Shown here one piece after another: positions 17,888 to 26,889 of a stretch of DNA of 64,000 nt; positions within the stretch are counted from its first letter, which is position 1, and every line of letters begins with the position of its first letter. This stretch comes from Microcoleus vaginatus HSN003. Its GTDB lineage: Bacteria > Cyanobacteriota > Cyanobacteriia > Cyanobacteriales > Microcoleaceae. The stretch is taken from assembly GCF_022701255.1 (NCBI RefSeq), contig NZ_CP031705.1:62001-126000 (forward strand), in the 5' to 3' direction. Made by a program: the position numbers and the translations under genes. The notes beneath the pieces were generated by a model that was not told where the DNA came from, searched no databases, and worked only from the letters and a program-made list of their open reading frames with translations.

Positions 17888-18006
17888 TTTAGATTTTAGA
17901 TTTTAGATTTTAGATTGACTCCACAGATGAATCTGGGGGCTTAACTAAGATCTAAATTTTTTGGCTCTCCCCGACATGAGTCAGGGGCTTGTATCCCTAT
18001 GCAGGT
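17888..18006. repeat. Heptamer array plus a ~90-bp spacer repeat
   Basis: Four or five TTTTAGA units (17888-17916) adjoin a ~90-base segment (GACTCCACAGATGAATCTGG to GGGATCATCC-like end near 18004). The reverse complement of that segment recurs at 43236-43330, again directly joined to a heptamer array, and partly at 43433-43490. The array and the segment therefore seem to travel together. Confidence 0.7.
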
Positions 18007-18057
18007 GAGCTCACTTTCAACCCGCAAGGAGCCATATTTTGTAGTCTGCAAGGGTTC

Positions 18058-18303
18058 CTAAAGTTCTTTAGTTCGCATGAACAGCCCGTCCGCGATTCTC
18101 AAGCAAGTTGGCTTGTGGAATACTTGTGTGGGAAAAATTAGTGCGATCGACCCTGTTATCTGAAAAAATCTCATGTGCCCGTTGTTGGTGCGAAATGCGA
18201 CTTCAATCTGAGAGTGGAAATCTGGAGGAACTACCTCCAGCCCCTTGGTAGCATACAGCGCTTCGAGCAAAAATTGTGAACGAGTGTTTAGGGAAAAGCC
18301 CAT
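18058..18303 (-). CDS. Small hypothetical protein (81 aa), doubtful
   Basis: An ORF with start ATG 18303 encodes MGFSLNTRSQFLLEALYATKG and continues to ..RIADGLFMRTKEL. An in-frame upstream ATG at 18345 lies within heptamer repeat sequence and is unlikely. The composition is protein-like (SQIEVAFRTNNGHMRFFQITGSIALIFP) but I recognise no family, see no SD, and it is surrounded by repeats. It may be a remnant or a chance ORF. Confidence 0.35.
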   Translation of the reverse strand: MGFSLNTRSQFLLEALYATKGLEVVPPDFHSQIEVAFRTNNGHMRFFQITGSIALIFPTQVFHKPTCLRIADGLFMRTKEL

Positions 18304-18558
18304 CGATTTTAGATTGGCGATTTTAGATTCAAGCACAAATCTCAAATCTGCAATCTCCCATATAAAATCCGAGTGTTGGGTTTCACCAAAGTTCTACCCA
18401 ACCCACTGTTCACTACTGTTCACAAATTCTGCAATTATTGCTACAGCTAAGCTAATGTAACATTTCTACACACATTCTGGCAATGACTTACCAGAAAAAA
18501 TAGAAAACCCATAAATTGCGGAAAATGACGGGCGCTCGCTTTCTCGCTTTGTGATTTT

Positions 18559-20025
18559 CTAGGTTGCAGCCTTTTCTAATATGAGCTTAGACCGTTTTAC
18601 CACTTCTGGAACGTCGATCGGATAATCGCCGGTGAAACACGCCGAACAAAAACTCATCGGGTCTTCGTTAGTCGCCCTCAGCATTCCATCCCAACTCAAG
18701 AAAGCCAAAGAATCTACCCCAATTTGGGCGCCGATTTCTGCGACTGACTTAGTAGCAGCAATCAACTGATCTTGATTGTCGGTGTCGATCCCGTAGAAAC
18801 AAGGATGAGTCACTGGCGGTGAGGAAATTCTCATGTGAACTGCGGTTGCGCCCGCATCGCGCAAGGCTTTGACGATTTTGCGGCTGGTTGTGCCACGCAC
18901 GATCGAATCGTCGATAATAATTACCCGCTTTCCTTCCAACACATCTTTGAGAGGGTTGAGTTTCATGCGGATTCCTGACTCGCGCATTGTCTGAGTGGGT
19001 TGAATAAAAGTGCGCCCGACGTAGCGATTTTTAATCAATCCTTCGGCGTAAGGAATGCCGGAAGCTTGAGAAAAGCCGATCGCCGCCGGGATTCCAGAAT
19101 CGGGAACGCCGATGACTATATCCGCATCAGCCGGAGATTCTGCTGCTAACAAACGCCCGATCCGCAGTCGGTAGCTGTACAAACTTTCACCTTCCATTTG
19201 GCTGTCGGGTCGAGCAAAATAGATCATTTCAAAGATGCAAAGTTTGCGCTTTTGTTGCTGACTCCAGTGGAAGGAAGCCATACCTTCCTCTGTAATCCAC
19301 ACTAATTCTCCCGGTTCTACGTCCCGCAAAAATTCAGCACCGATTATATCCAAGCCGCAAGTTTCCGATGCTAAAACGTATCGTACCGGAGTTGTGGGGA
19401 GAGTGCCAATTACCAACGGGCGGACGCCGTGCGGGTCCCGAACTCCCATCACGCCTTTGGGGGTGGCGATCGTCAAACTAAAGGCTCCTTGGCACATACC
19501 AAAGGCACTGATCGCTCCTTCCAGCCAGTCTTTGCCCTTGTCTACTTCGGAACCGATCGCCACGGCGATCGCCTCTGAATCCGTCGTGCTCACAAAGTCG
19601 CAGTTGCGAGACATCAACTCTTCCCGCAATTCTTTTGTATTGACAAGATTCCCGTTATGTGCTAACGCGAGACTTCCCAAACGGGTTTGGACGACAACAG
19701 GTTGAGCGTTGACAACCCGCGACGAGCCGGTAGTAGAGTAGCGAGTGTGGCCTACGGCTAAGTTACCGGGCAAGTGACCTAAACTCGATTCGTTAAAGAC
19801 TTGGGAAACCAGTCCCATATCTTTGTGAAGGTGGACTTTTTCACCTTCAAAGGTGGCAATTCCTGCTGATTCCTGACCGCGGTGCTGCAAAGCATACAAA
19901 CCGAAGTAGGTCAACTTGGCGACATCTTCACCCGGTGCGTAGATACCGAAAACGCCACAAGCTTCCTCTGGCTTGTCGGGTTTGCTAGAATGCTCGTCAG
20001 CCGCGAAGGAATGGTTGGGAATCAT
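18559..20025 (-). CDS. purF: Amidophosphoribosyltransferase
   Basis: A 488-residue enzyme that makes 5-phosphoribosylamine from PRPP and glutamine, the first committed step of purine synthesis. The N-terminal nucleophile glutaminase begins CGVFGIYAP after a 22-residue propeptide (Cys23). The HTRYSTTGSS and AHNGNLVNT blocks follow. The PRPP site is VIIIDDSIVRGTTS. C-terminal cysteines (FCSACFTGDYP) suggest an Fe-S cluster, as in the Bacillus type. purL lies 4.2 kb away on the same strand with unrelated accessory genes in between. Confidence 0.96.
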   Translation of the reverse strand: MIPNHSFAADEHSSKPDKPEEACGVFGIYAPGEDVAKLTYFGLYALQHRGQESAGIATFEGEKVHLHKDMGLVSQVFNESSLGHLPGNLAVGHTRYSTTGSSRVVNAQPVVVQTRLGSLALAHNGNLVNTKELREELMSRNCDFVSTTDSEAIAVAIGSEVDKGKDWLEGAISAFGMCQGAFSLTIATPKGVMGVRDPHGVRPLVIGTLPTTPVRYVLASETCGLDIIGAEFLRDVEPGELVWITEEGMASFHWSQQQKRKLCIFEMIYFARPDSQMEGESLYSYRLRIGRLLAAESPADADIVIGVPDSGIPAAIGFSQASGIPYAEGLIKNRYVGRTFIQPTQTMRESGIRMKLNPLKDVLEGKRVIIIDDSIVRGTTSRKIVKALRDAGATAVHMRISSPPVTHPCFYGIDTDNQDQLIAATKSVAEIGAQIGVDSLAFLSWDGMLRATNEDPMSFCSACFTGDYPIDVPEVVKRSKLILEKAAT

Positions 20026-20537
20026 AGATGGGTGAGTTCCTAATGGGGAAGGTGGGTTAGGGGGACAGTTTCAGCGGGAAATCTTGTTTGCGAAAGCGTC
20101 GCATAACTTAACATTCCCTTAATCTTGGCACGGATCTGTCATTATTTCCAAGTCGTGTAGCATTTCCGACAGAAGCGATGCGGCGTTTAATGGCATTGTA
20201 GTATCGATCGCCCCCCAATCCTATACTAACCTTGATTAAGCGCGGGGGAGGGATTTGTCGAGGGATTCGGCGAAGTCGGCGCAACGCGAGACTGAAGAGC
20301 TCGGCGATCCTGCAATGGAAAATAAATTAGAAGCTTGTTTGATGGGCTTTTTCAAATATTAGAATTTAAGGGCGATCGATCTTGACTTTTTCAGGGGATT
20401 GACATACTATATTATCATGGAAATCTGTGCGGCCATGTAAAGTCATTTTGGGCGCGATCGAGTATTAAGTAATATTGACAGGAGTGAAAAGTGGGAGGGA
20501 GATTGTGCAGCCTGAAAACTTTTCCTACTCTAAAAAG
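20026..20537. other. Gene-free spacer upstream of purF
   Basis: About 510 bases, GC-rich near 20210-20310 (GCGCGGGGGAGGG; GAAGTCGGCGCAACGCGAG). No ORF longer than about 15 codons with a credible start, no repeat family copy, and no tRNA-like fold that I can find. The purF promoter should be in the first half. Confidence 0.35.
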
Positions 20538-20864
20538 TCAATCAGCTTCATCACCTGACAAAACTTCCTCTAAATCTCTCGCTGCGTGCAGAATTCTCAC
20601 TACCTCAATATAGTTATCAAAAGACAGATAGAAAATCAGATAATTCTCAAAACCCCTAACTGATAATCTTCGCAAACCCTCCAACCGTGGATTTTGAACC
20701 GGATACAGGCGACCCATTCCCGACATTTGAGCCAATCTCGCAAATGTCTGACGTGCTGCATCAAAAAAACGCAATGCAGCATCAAGATTATTTTGAGCAA
20801 TATAAGCAAAATTTTCGTCTAAATCTTGACTTGCTTTTGGTGTAATGACAATCCGTTTAGTCAT
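20538..20864 (-). CDS. ParE-like type II toxin (RelE/ParE family)
   Basis: A 108-residue protein with the family pattern: ITPKASQDLDENFAYIAQNN, then RFFDAARQTFARLAQMSGMGR, then LRRLSVRGFENYLIFYLSFDNYIEVVRILHAARDLEEVL. ParE toxins inhibit DNA gyrase, RelE toxins cut mRNA at ribosomes; the Y/F..Y...D...V.RVLH-type C-terminus suits ParE. Its start overlaps the antitoxin stop by four bases (ATGA), showing translational coupling. Confidence 0.85.
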   Translation of the reverse strand: MTKRIVITPKASQDLDENFAYIAQNNLDAALRFFDAARQTFARLAQMSGMGRLYPVQNPRLEGLRRLSVRGFENYLIFYLSFDNYIEVVRILHAARDLEEVLSGDEAD

Positions 20865-21109
20865 TGCTGCTGTCGGTCAAGTTTCTGCACCAACTGAGCG
20901 CGTTTTTGCTCCCACCAATCATCGGTAATCTCTATAGAATTGCCACTATCCAAACCAGCCAACAATAACGACTCAACCCGCGCGGCTCTTGCTTGTTCTT
21001 GGCGAATTAGGTGCAAGATGTATTCCGCTGCATTACTGTAGCCTCCGATTGCCACTTGTTCGTTAATAAAATTTTGAATTGAATCGGGAAGAGGAAGATT
21101 GAGGGTCAT
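20861..21109 (-). CDS. ParD-like antitoxin
   Basis: An 82-residue protein. The N-terminal part (LNLPLPDSIQNFINEQVAIGGYSNAAEYILHLIRQEQ) is the ribbon-helix-helix typical of ParD; the C-terminal half is the acidic/tryptophan-containing toxin-binding tail. It precedes the toxin and overlaps it by four bases. By analogy it should neutralise the toxin and repress the pair's promoter, which lies in the 100 bases upstream of 21109. Confidence 0.82.
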   Translation of the reverse strand: MTLNLPLPDSIQNFINEQVAIGGYSNAAEYILHLIRQEQARAARVESLLLAGLDSGNSIEITDDWWEQKRAQLVQKLDRQQQ

Positions 21110-21218
21110 ATTTTTTATCCTTCCTGATGTGTGACCTTGGCATATTTTAACTATTATAAACCAGATTTGACCGATTTCAATTAAGATATGGACGGCGGCC
21201 CAGAACGATAGACACGAA

Positions 21219-21527
21219 TCACTTTTCCGTCAGTATCTCAGCAGTAGATATCGCATCATTAATATTCGCACTCAGTCTAGGCATATTGTCATCTCGCGTG
21301 CAGGCAATAATACCGCAATGGTCAGGTTTCAGCTTGTGCAGTTGAAAGAAATCGCGCCGATTGACGGTCAAAACAGCCCGATTTTCACTGGTCGCAAATA
21401 CTAATACATCCTCATCAGGTAGTCCCGCATTTCCTGCTTCTTGAACAGTCTGGACATCATGCCCCAAAGACCGCAGATTTTGCACAACTTGTCGGGGAAA
21501 TTGTTCGTCTGCATAGAGACGTGCCAT
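21219..21527 (-). CDS. DUF5615 family PIN-like protein
   Basis: A 102-residue protein opening ARLYADEQFPRQVVQNLRSLGHDVQTVQEAGNAGLPDEDVLVFA and then ENRAVLTVNRRDFFQLH. The conserved acidic residues (Asp7/Glu8, Asp39/Glu/Asp, Asp59) suit the PIN-like metal site. These proteins are normally paired with a DUF433 protein and are considered toxin-like nucleases, but evidence for activity is weak. The gene lies four bases after the DUF433 gene. Confidence 0.82.
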   Translation of the reverse strand: MARLYADEQFPRQVVQNLRSLGHDVQTVQEAGNAGLPDEDVLVFATSENRAVLTVNRRDFFQLHKLKPDHCGIIACTRDDNMPRLSANINDAISTAEILTEK

Positions 21528-21531
21528 AGGT

Positions 21532-21891
21532 TTATTGGATATTTTCCGGTGTATCTAAGATTTCGTCAGCATCATCTTGCTGTCGAATTGCTGACTCAAT
21601 TTCGTCAGGATAAGCTTCAGTATAAGCCCAAACATTTACCAAATCAGCAGCACTGAGATGGGGGTAGCAGTCTAGGATAAAAGCATCGGTAGCGCCGTCA
21701 TTGCGATAGCTGGCGAGCAACCAAACGGGAATGCGAGTTTTGTCAATACAAGCATCACCGCCCATCACGCCGGGAGTTTTGGTTATCGGGCGGCCGCTGT
21801 TTTTCAGGCTTTGAGTTAAGATGCCGATCGCCTCCGCTTTTTCGATCGCCGTTAAGGCCAGGAGTTGTACTTCTAATTCTTCGATTGTCAT
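21532..21891 (-). CDS. DUF433 domain protein, likely partner of the DUF5615 protein
   Basis: A 119-residue protein. Residues ~38-95 carry the DUF433 pattern (ITKTPGVMGGDACIDKTRIPVWLLASYRNDGATDAFILDCYPHLSAADLVNVWAYTEAYPDEIESAI), a winged-helix-like DNA-binding unit. The N-terminal 35 residues (LLALTAIEKAEAIGIL) form an extra helical segment also common in cyanobacterial members. It probably acts as an antitoxin/autoregulator for the downstream gene. Confidence 0.82.
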   Translation of the reverse strand: MTIEELEVQLLALTAIEKAEAIGILTQSLKNSGRPITKTPGVMGGDACIDKTRIPVWLLASYRNDGATDAFILDCYPHLSAADLVNVWAYTEAYPDEIESAIRQQDDADEILDTPENIQ

Positions 21892-22219
21892 ATAAATTTA
21901 GGGATTTATGAATTGTGTAGCTATTTGATATTCTAAGGCGATATCTCTATCAGTTATCAAGCTCGGTAGGCTTAATTCTGCGCTAGGGGCGGGTTTTACC
22001 AACCATCTATGCCGGAACCCACAACATAATAAACCCGCCCCGGCCTAATCTCCGAATCCTCTTCACAAGCCCCCGGATTCATCTTTGGGGTCGCTCTTGG
22101 AATTCTAAAATCTAAAATCTAAAATCAATTGACTGACTCTCGCGGTGTGTCGCTGCGAGATTGTCGATTTGATTTGTAGATTGTTCAATGCGACGTACCC
22201 TACCACTACTACGCGGAAA
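21892..22219. other. Spacer with inverted repeat and heptamer array
   Basis: GGGGCGGGTTT (about 21986-21996) and AAACCCGCCCC (about 22030-22040) form an inverted repeat. Three TCTAAAA units lie at about 22107-22131. No gene is visible in the remainder. Confidence 0.5.
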
Positions 22220-23974
22220 CTAGGACGAGGAAGAAACCGAAGCTACCGCCACGCGAAAACCGAGGTGCCTGCTGCGATGGACCGCCCCCGCCCAATGCCT
22301 GCCACGATAGGCACTACGGCAATAGACCGTATTGCAGTTCCAGCCACCACCACGCAGCACTCGGTTATTATCTGTTCCAGTTTCCCAAGAACTTCCCTCA
22401 GTCGGTGCGCCGTTATAATTACCATGCCATTTATCGCTGCACCATTCCCAAACATTCCCGTGCATATCATACAAACCAAACGGATTCGGCGCAAAACTCC
22501 CCACATCCGTTGTTTGTTTGCGGTAAAGTCCCTTCGGCGCAGAACCGTAGGGATGATTGCCATCATAATTAACTAAATCCGGGGTAATTGTCTCGCCAAA
22601 ATAGAAAGGCGTTGTAGTTCCGGCGCGACAAGCATATTCCCATTCGGCTTCCGAAGGTAAGCGATAAATCTTGCCGGTTTTTTGAGAAATTTTCTGGCAG
22701 AATTCCAGAGCATTATTCCAGCTTACTTGTTCTACAGGACGTTTCAAACCTTTGATATGAGAAGGGTTATTCCCCATCACTACTTCCCACTGTTCTTGAG
22801 TAATGGGATATTTACCCATAAAAAAAGGAGAGATATTAACAGTACGCTGCGGCCCTTCATTGTTACTTCGCCTTGCTTCCGTATTGGGAGAACCCATCAC
22901 GAAACGGCCACCAGGAATTGCTACCATGTCTAAGGTTGCACCGCTACCTAAATTTTCACTAATAAATTGTGCTTGACGGCGTTGACGGCTAGTTATATTA
23001 CCCCGCACATCAACTGTCACCACTTCAAAGTCAAACCTTTGTAAAGTCGGCGCGGGAGTTGGTGTCGGTGCGGGAGTTTGTCTTGACTGACGTTGAAAAT
23101 CTATTAAAACTTCCTCTGCTGATTGATAGCGCTGCTGAATATCTTTTGCCAACAACTTAGATAAAATCACTTCCAATCCCTTTTCTATGGGGCTTTTCAA
23201 ATGTTGCGGCCAATTGGCCGTCCAACTATAACCTTGATCCACCCACAAATCAAAAGGATATAGCCCTGTCAGTAGATGAAAAGCAGTCGCCCCCAAGCTA
23301 AACAAATCGCTGGCTGGATAAGCTTCACCCCCTTTCATTTGTTCAAGCGGTGTATAACCAGGCGTACCAATTTGTGTTCCCAGTCTCGACATCACTGTTC
23401 CCGACAACTGTTTGGAAACTCCGAAATCAATCAGCATTAATACACCGTCGCTACGACGGCGCATAATATTGTCAGGCTTGATATCTCGGTGAATGATTTT
23501 TTGTTCGTGAATAAACTTGAGAACAGGTAGAAGTTCGAGTAATAGTTGCTTAACTTGGTTTTCTTGCCAACTTCCCTGATTTTGGAAAAGGTTTAACAAA
23601 TTGTCCCCATCGACAAACTGCTGTACGAGATACAAATATTTGTCTTGTTCAAAATAGGCATCTAGTGATGGGATTTGGGGATGTTGTCCTAGCTGTTGCA
23701 GTTGTCGGGCTTCTTGCTGAAATAATTCTACCGCTTTGTTAATCGCCCAAGTTCCCTGGACATCTGGTGCTAATTGTTTAACGACACAGGGTTGATTTAG
23801 TTTATCAATATCTTCTGCTAAATAAGTTCTGCCGAAGCCACCTTTACCGAGGAATTTGATCATGCGGAAACGATTTCGCAGGATGGGTACGAGTTTGACG
23901 CCACAACTGATGCAATATGTTTGCCCGTCGGGGTTTTCGGGATTGGGACAGTCGGGATTGATACAGCAAATCAT
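22220..23974 (-). CDS. Ser/Thr protein kinase fused to an FGE-sulfatase domain
   Basis: A 584-residue fusion. Residues 1-25 hold a zinc-ribbon-like cysteine set (CC..PDCPNPENP, CISC). The kinase domain covers ~37-300: glycine loop GKGGFG (43-48), Lys66, HRDIKPDN near 162-169, DFG (IDFGVSK), and a GTPGYTPLEQ activation segment. A proline-rich linker (TPAPTPTPAPT) leads to an FGE/SUMF1-like domain (~345-575) with MVAIPGGRFVMGSP, EAEWEYACRAGT, GNVWEWCSD, VLRGGGW and LGFRVA. The architecture is common in filamentous cyanobacteria; the FGE part is probably a binding module rather than an active formylglycine enzyme. No transmembrane segment is seen. Confidence 0.9.
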   Translation of the reverse strand: MICCINPDCPNPENPDGQTYCISCGVKLVPILRNRFRMIKFLGKGGFGRTYLAEDIDKLNQPCVVKQLAPDVQGTWAINKAVELFQQEARQLQQLGQHPQIPSLDAYFEQDKYLYLVQQFVDGDNLLNLFQNQGSWQENQVKQLLLELLPVLKFIHEQKIIHRDIKPDNIMRRRSDGVLMLIDFGVSKQLSGTVMSRLGTQIGTPGYTPLEQMKGGEAYPASDLFSLGATAFHLLTGLYPFDLWVDQGYSWTANWPQHLKSPIEKGLEVILSKLLAKDIQQRYQSAEEVLIDFQRQSRQTPAPTPTPAPTLQRFDFEVVTVDVRGNITSRQRRQAQFISENLGSGATLDMVAIPGGRFVMGSPNTEARRSNNEGPQRTVNISPFFMGKYPITQEQWEVVMGNNPSHIKGLKRPVEQVSWNNALEFCQKISQKTGKIYRLPSEAEWEYACRAGTTTPFYFGETITPDLVNYDGNHPYGSAPKGLYRKQTTDVGSFAPNPFGLYDMHGNVWEWCSDKWHGNYNGAPTEGSSWETGTDNNRVLRGGGWNCNTVYCRSAYRGRHWAGAVHRSRHLGFRVAVASVSSSS

Positions 23975-24104
23975 TTGTTTTAGGAATGATATTGTTTATA
24001 TTGTATAGTGTCTAAGAAGCCCGATTTATGTAATATGTTTTTGCAAGAATCGTGAATTTTGTAAGAAGTCGGGGCTCTAGGGTGTTTTTTAAACCCGGAT
24101 ATCC

Positions 24105-24178
24105 CCCCTAGCCCCCCTTAAGAAGGGGGGGACAAGAGTATTCAAAGTTCCCCTTTTTAAGGGGGATTTAGGGGGATC
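24105..24178. repeat. Palindromic CCCCCTTA/TAAGGGGG repeat
   Basis: Between purL and the kinase gene, AGCCCCCCTTAAGAAGGGGG is followed by TTCCCCTTTTTAAGGGGGAT. It forms two nested hairpins and may serve as the purL terminator. The same style of repeat, in diverged form, is inserted inside purL (25180-25324). Confidence 0.7.
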
Positions 24179-24192
24179 GAAACTTCACGTTT

Positions 24193-26754
24193 TCAGACCG
24201 ATGCAATCCGACGCTCGATCGCATTATAGAACCGATCGCCCATATCACCCATCGCCACCTCAATTAACGCTTGATTGTCACCACTCACAACTCGCAAAGG
24301 TGATTCAGCACAGCAAACTAAACCAATCTTTTGCCACATTTTGGTCAAATGTTCTTGCAGGTAAGCTTCCCAAATTTCTTGATTTTTCGGTGCGACTGAA
24401 ACTACAATGCAGTTGCCCATTTCACCAAACAAAATTTCATCCCACCGGCCGACCTTTTCCGAATTGAAACTGAGGTGAATTTCCGCACCCATTTTAGCAG
24501 AGATACAGCATTCCGCGAGGGCGATCGCAATTCCACCTTCCGCACAATCATGGGCAGAACCTACCCAACCTTGCCGAATTCCATCACGACAAACCGATTG
24601 CACTTTTCTTTCTAACTCAAAATCTATCCTTGGCGGTTTCCCAGCGACAATCCCGTGAATTGCCGCTAAATATTCCGAACCTCCCAAAGTAGGAGAAGTT
24701 TCGATTTTTGAGCTTTCAGATGAAAGTTCTGAGTTTTGGGATGATTCCCCCATTCCCAGCACATAAATTAAATCACCTTTCTTTAGCCAAGCTTGGCCGC
24801 AAATCTTCTTCAAATCGGGAATTAACCCCACCATTCCAATTACCGGAGTCGGATAAATTGGTTGAGGCTTTCCCTCAGCATCAACCGTTTCATTGTAAAG
24901 AGAAACATTGCCGCCAGTCACAGGCGTTCCCAACTCCCGACAAGCCTCAGCAATTCCGCGACAAGCTGAGGCTAACTGCCAATATCCGATAGGCTTTTCA
25001 GGACTGCCAAAATTCAAATTATCAGTAACTGCCAGAGGTTCAGCACCCACACAACTTAAATTTCTCGCTGCTTCCGCTACGACTGCTTTTGCACCTTCAT
25101 AAGGATCGAGATAAACATAACGAGAATTGCAATCAACTGTTGCAGCAACTCCGGGAATAATTCCCAGGGGCGCTTCCTTCTTGCTAAGGGGGGGAGAAAG
25201 TTTTGGAGTTTCCCTACCTTGTGCCTTTGTAAATAGAGGAATTACCTCTTCTTCCTGTTTACTTTCGGAAGCTAGAGAAATAGCATTTTCTCTCTGTAGA
25301 TCTCCCTTAGCAAGAGGGTGTACTTCTAGCCCGTTACCAAGGGAAGATTGCCAGGGCTCTAGCGGACGCAATCTGACAACCGCAGCATCAGCGCCTCCCG
25401 GTAAAACAACAGTATTGTTTTGCACTTGATGATCGTATTGGCGATAAACCCAGCGTTTAGAAGCGATGGTGGGAGTATCTAAAAGCGTCAGCAAAATCTG
25501 ATTCCAGGTTTGGAAATTGCCGTTAATTTCGATACCTGTAACTGTGGATTGTGGCAGGGAATCCGCCGTCCATTCCCATGCTTTTTTAGCATATTCTGGC
25601 GGTTCTGTCAATAGTTCTCGGTGATAAATTGGCGTGTTATCTGCCAAAGCAGTGGCGGTAATTTCGGCAGCGATTTCGCCTTTAAATAGAATTCGGACGA
25701 TCGGCTCTTCGATAACTGTGCCCGCTACTACCGCGTGCAATTCCCAGCGGTGGAAAATATCGATTAATTCCTGTTCGCGTCCTTTTTGGGCAACAAATAA
25801 CATCCGTTCTTGGGATTCCGAAAGCAGGTATTCGTAGGGAATCATGCCGCTTTCTCGAACGGGAACTTTGTCTAAATCGAATTCAATGCCGACGCCGCCT
25901 TTGGCTGCCATTTCTGATGTCGAACAGGTGATTCCGGCTGCACCCATATCTTGGGCTGCGACGACTGCACCGGTTTTGAATGCTTCTAAACAAGCTTCAA
26001 TTAAGGATTTTTCTAAAAATGGATCTCCTACTTGGACTGCGGGGCGATCGTCCATTGATTTGTCTGTCAACTCTGCACTGGCAAAACTTGCTCCTCCCAT
26101 GCCATCTCGCCCGGTAGTTGAACCGACGTAAAGCACGGGATTTCCGATGCCGGATGCGCCGGATTTGACGATTTCTTGAGTTTCCATTAAACCCAAGGCC
26201 ATGACGTTAACTAGCGGGTTGCCAGAATAAGCAGGATCGAAGTAAACTTCGCCGCCAACTGTGGGTACTCCGATGCAATTTCCATAATGAGAAATTCCTG
26301 ATACTACGCCTTTGAACAATCTCTGAGTTTTAGCATCGTCTAAGTTGCCGAAACGCAGGGAATTCAAAAGTGCGATCGGGCGTGCACCCATTGTGAAGAT
26401 ATCGCGGAGAATCCCGCCGACACCGGTTGCTGCACCTTGGAAAGGTTCGACTGCAGACGGGTGGTTGTGGGATTCAATTTTGAAGGCGAGTTGCAAGCCG
26501 TCTCCCAAGTCTACGACGCCGGCATTTTCTCCGGGCCCGACGAGAATTCGATCGCCCTCTGTGGGAAACTGTTTTAATAGTGGCCGCGAATTTTTGTAAC
26601 AGCAGTGTTCGCTCCACATGACGCCGAACATTCCCAATTCAGCTTTATTAGGATGGCGACCTAGACGCTGAACGATTTCTTCATATTCTTCAGGTGTGAG
26701 TCTTTCACGGGCAATTTGTGCGGGGGAAAATGGAGATTCGGAGATGGGAGACAT
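24193..26754 (-). CDS. purL: Phosphoribosylformylglycinamidine synthase, large (PurL) subunit
   Basis: An 853-residue enzyme that converts FGAR to FGAM with ATP and ammonia. Typical features: [16 protein letters not shown] near 50, [24 protein letters not shown] near 92, [15 protein letters not shown] near 445, [38 protein letters not shown] near 540, and the acidic C-terminal module. The family is about 780 residues in cyanobacteria, as far as I recall; the excess is accounted for by a Lys/Glu/Pro-rich insert at about residues 465-533 that coincides with an inverted-repeat sequence. PurQ and PurS should be encoded elsewhere. Confidence 0.95.
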   Translation of the reverse strand: MSPISESPFSPAQIARERLTPEEYEEIVQRLGRHPNKAELGMFGVMWSEHCCYKNSRPLLKQFPTEGDRILVGPGENAGVVDLGDGLQLAFKIESHNHPSAVEPFQGAATGVGGILRDIFTMGARPIALLNSLRFGNLDDAKTQRLFKGVVSGISHYGNCIGVPTVGGEVYFDPAYSGNPLVNVMALGLMETQEIVKSGASGIGNPVLYVGSTTGRDGMGGASFASAELTDKSMDDRPAVQVGDPFLEKSLIEACLEAFKTGAVVAAQDMGAAGITCSTSEMAAKGGVGIEFDLDKVPVRESGMIPYEYLLSESQERMLFVAQKGREQELIDIFHRWELHAVVAGTVIEEPIVRILFKGEIAAEITATALADNTPIYHRELLTEPPEYAKKAWEWTADSLPQSTVTGIEINGNFQTWNQILLTLLDTPTIASKRWVYRQYDHQVQNNTVVLPGGADAAVVRLRPLEPWQSSLGNGLEVHPLAKGDLQRENAISLASESKQEEEVIPLFTKAQGRETPKLSPPLSKKEAPLGIIPGVAATVDCNSRYVYLDPYEGAKAVVAEAARNLSCVGAEPLAVTDNLNFGSPEKPIGYWQLASACRGIAEACRELGTPVTGGNVSLYNETVDAEGKPQPIYPTPVIGMVGLIPDLKKICGQAWLKKGDLIYVLGMGESSQNSELSSESSKIETSPTLGGSEYLAAIHGIVAGKPPRIDFELERKVQSVCRDGIRQGWVGSAHDCAEGGIAIALAECCISAKMGAEIHLSFNSEKVGRWDEILFGEMGNCIVVSVAPKNQEIWEAYLQEHLTKMWQKIGLVCCAESPLRVVSGDNQALIEVAMGDMGDRFYNAIERRIASV
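25180..25324. repeat. Inverted-repeat element inserted in frame within purL
   Basis: CTTGCTAAGGG (25180-25190) and CCCTTAGCAAG (25314-25324) are exact complements bounding 145 bases that encode residues ~477-525 of PurL. The encoded peptide ([11 protein letters not shown]..., ...[13 protein letters not shown]) has the low-complexity look of translated spacer repeats and interrupts the family's conserved order between the [12 protein letters not shown] and AATVDCN blocks. Confidence 0.7.
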
Positions 26755-26810
26755 GGAAAGTCGTTATAAACCACAGGCTTTATTCTAAATGCCCTGTGGT
26801 TGGTTAATCT

Positions 26811-26887
26811 AAAATCTATAATCTAAAATCTACAATCCTAGGTCTTTGGGTTGTGAATCTAAAATCTAAAATCTAAAATCTAAAATC
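26811..26887. repeat. Heptamer (TCTAAAA) array abutting a start codon
   Basis: Two runs of AATCTAAAATC-type units (26811-26837 and 26867-26887) lie between the divergent purL and pentapeptide genes. The last unit ends two bases before the ATG at 26890, so no Shine-Dalgarno sequence remains there. Confidence 0.8.
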
Positions 26888-26889
26888 GA

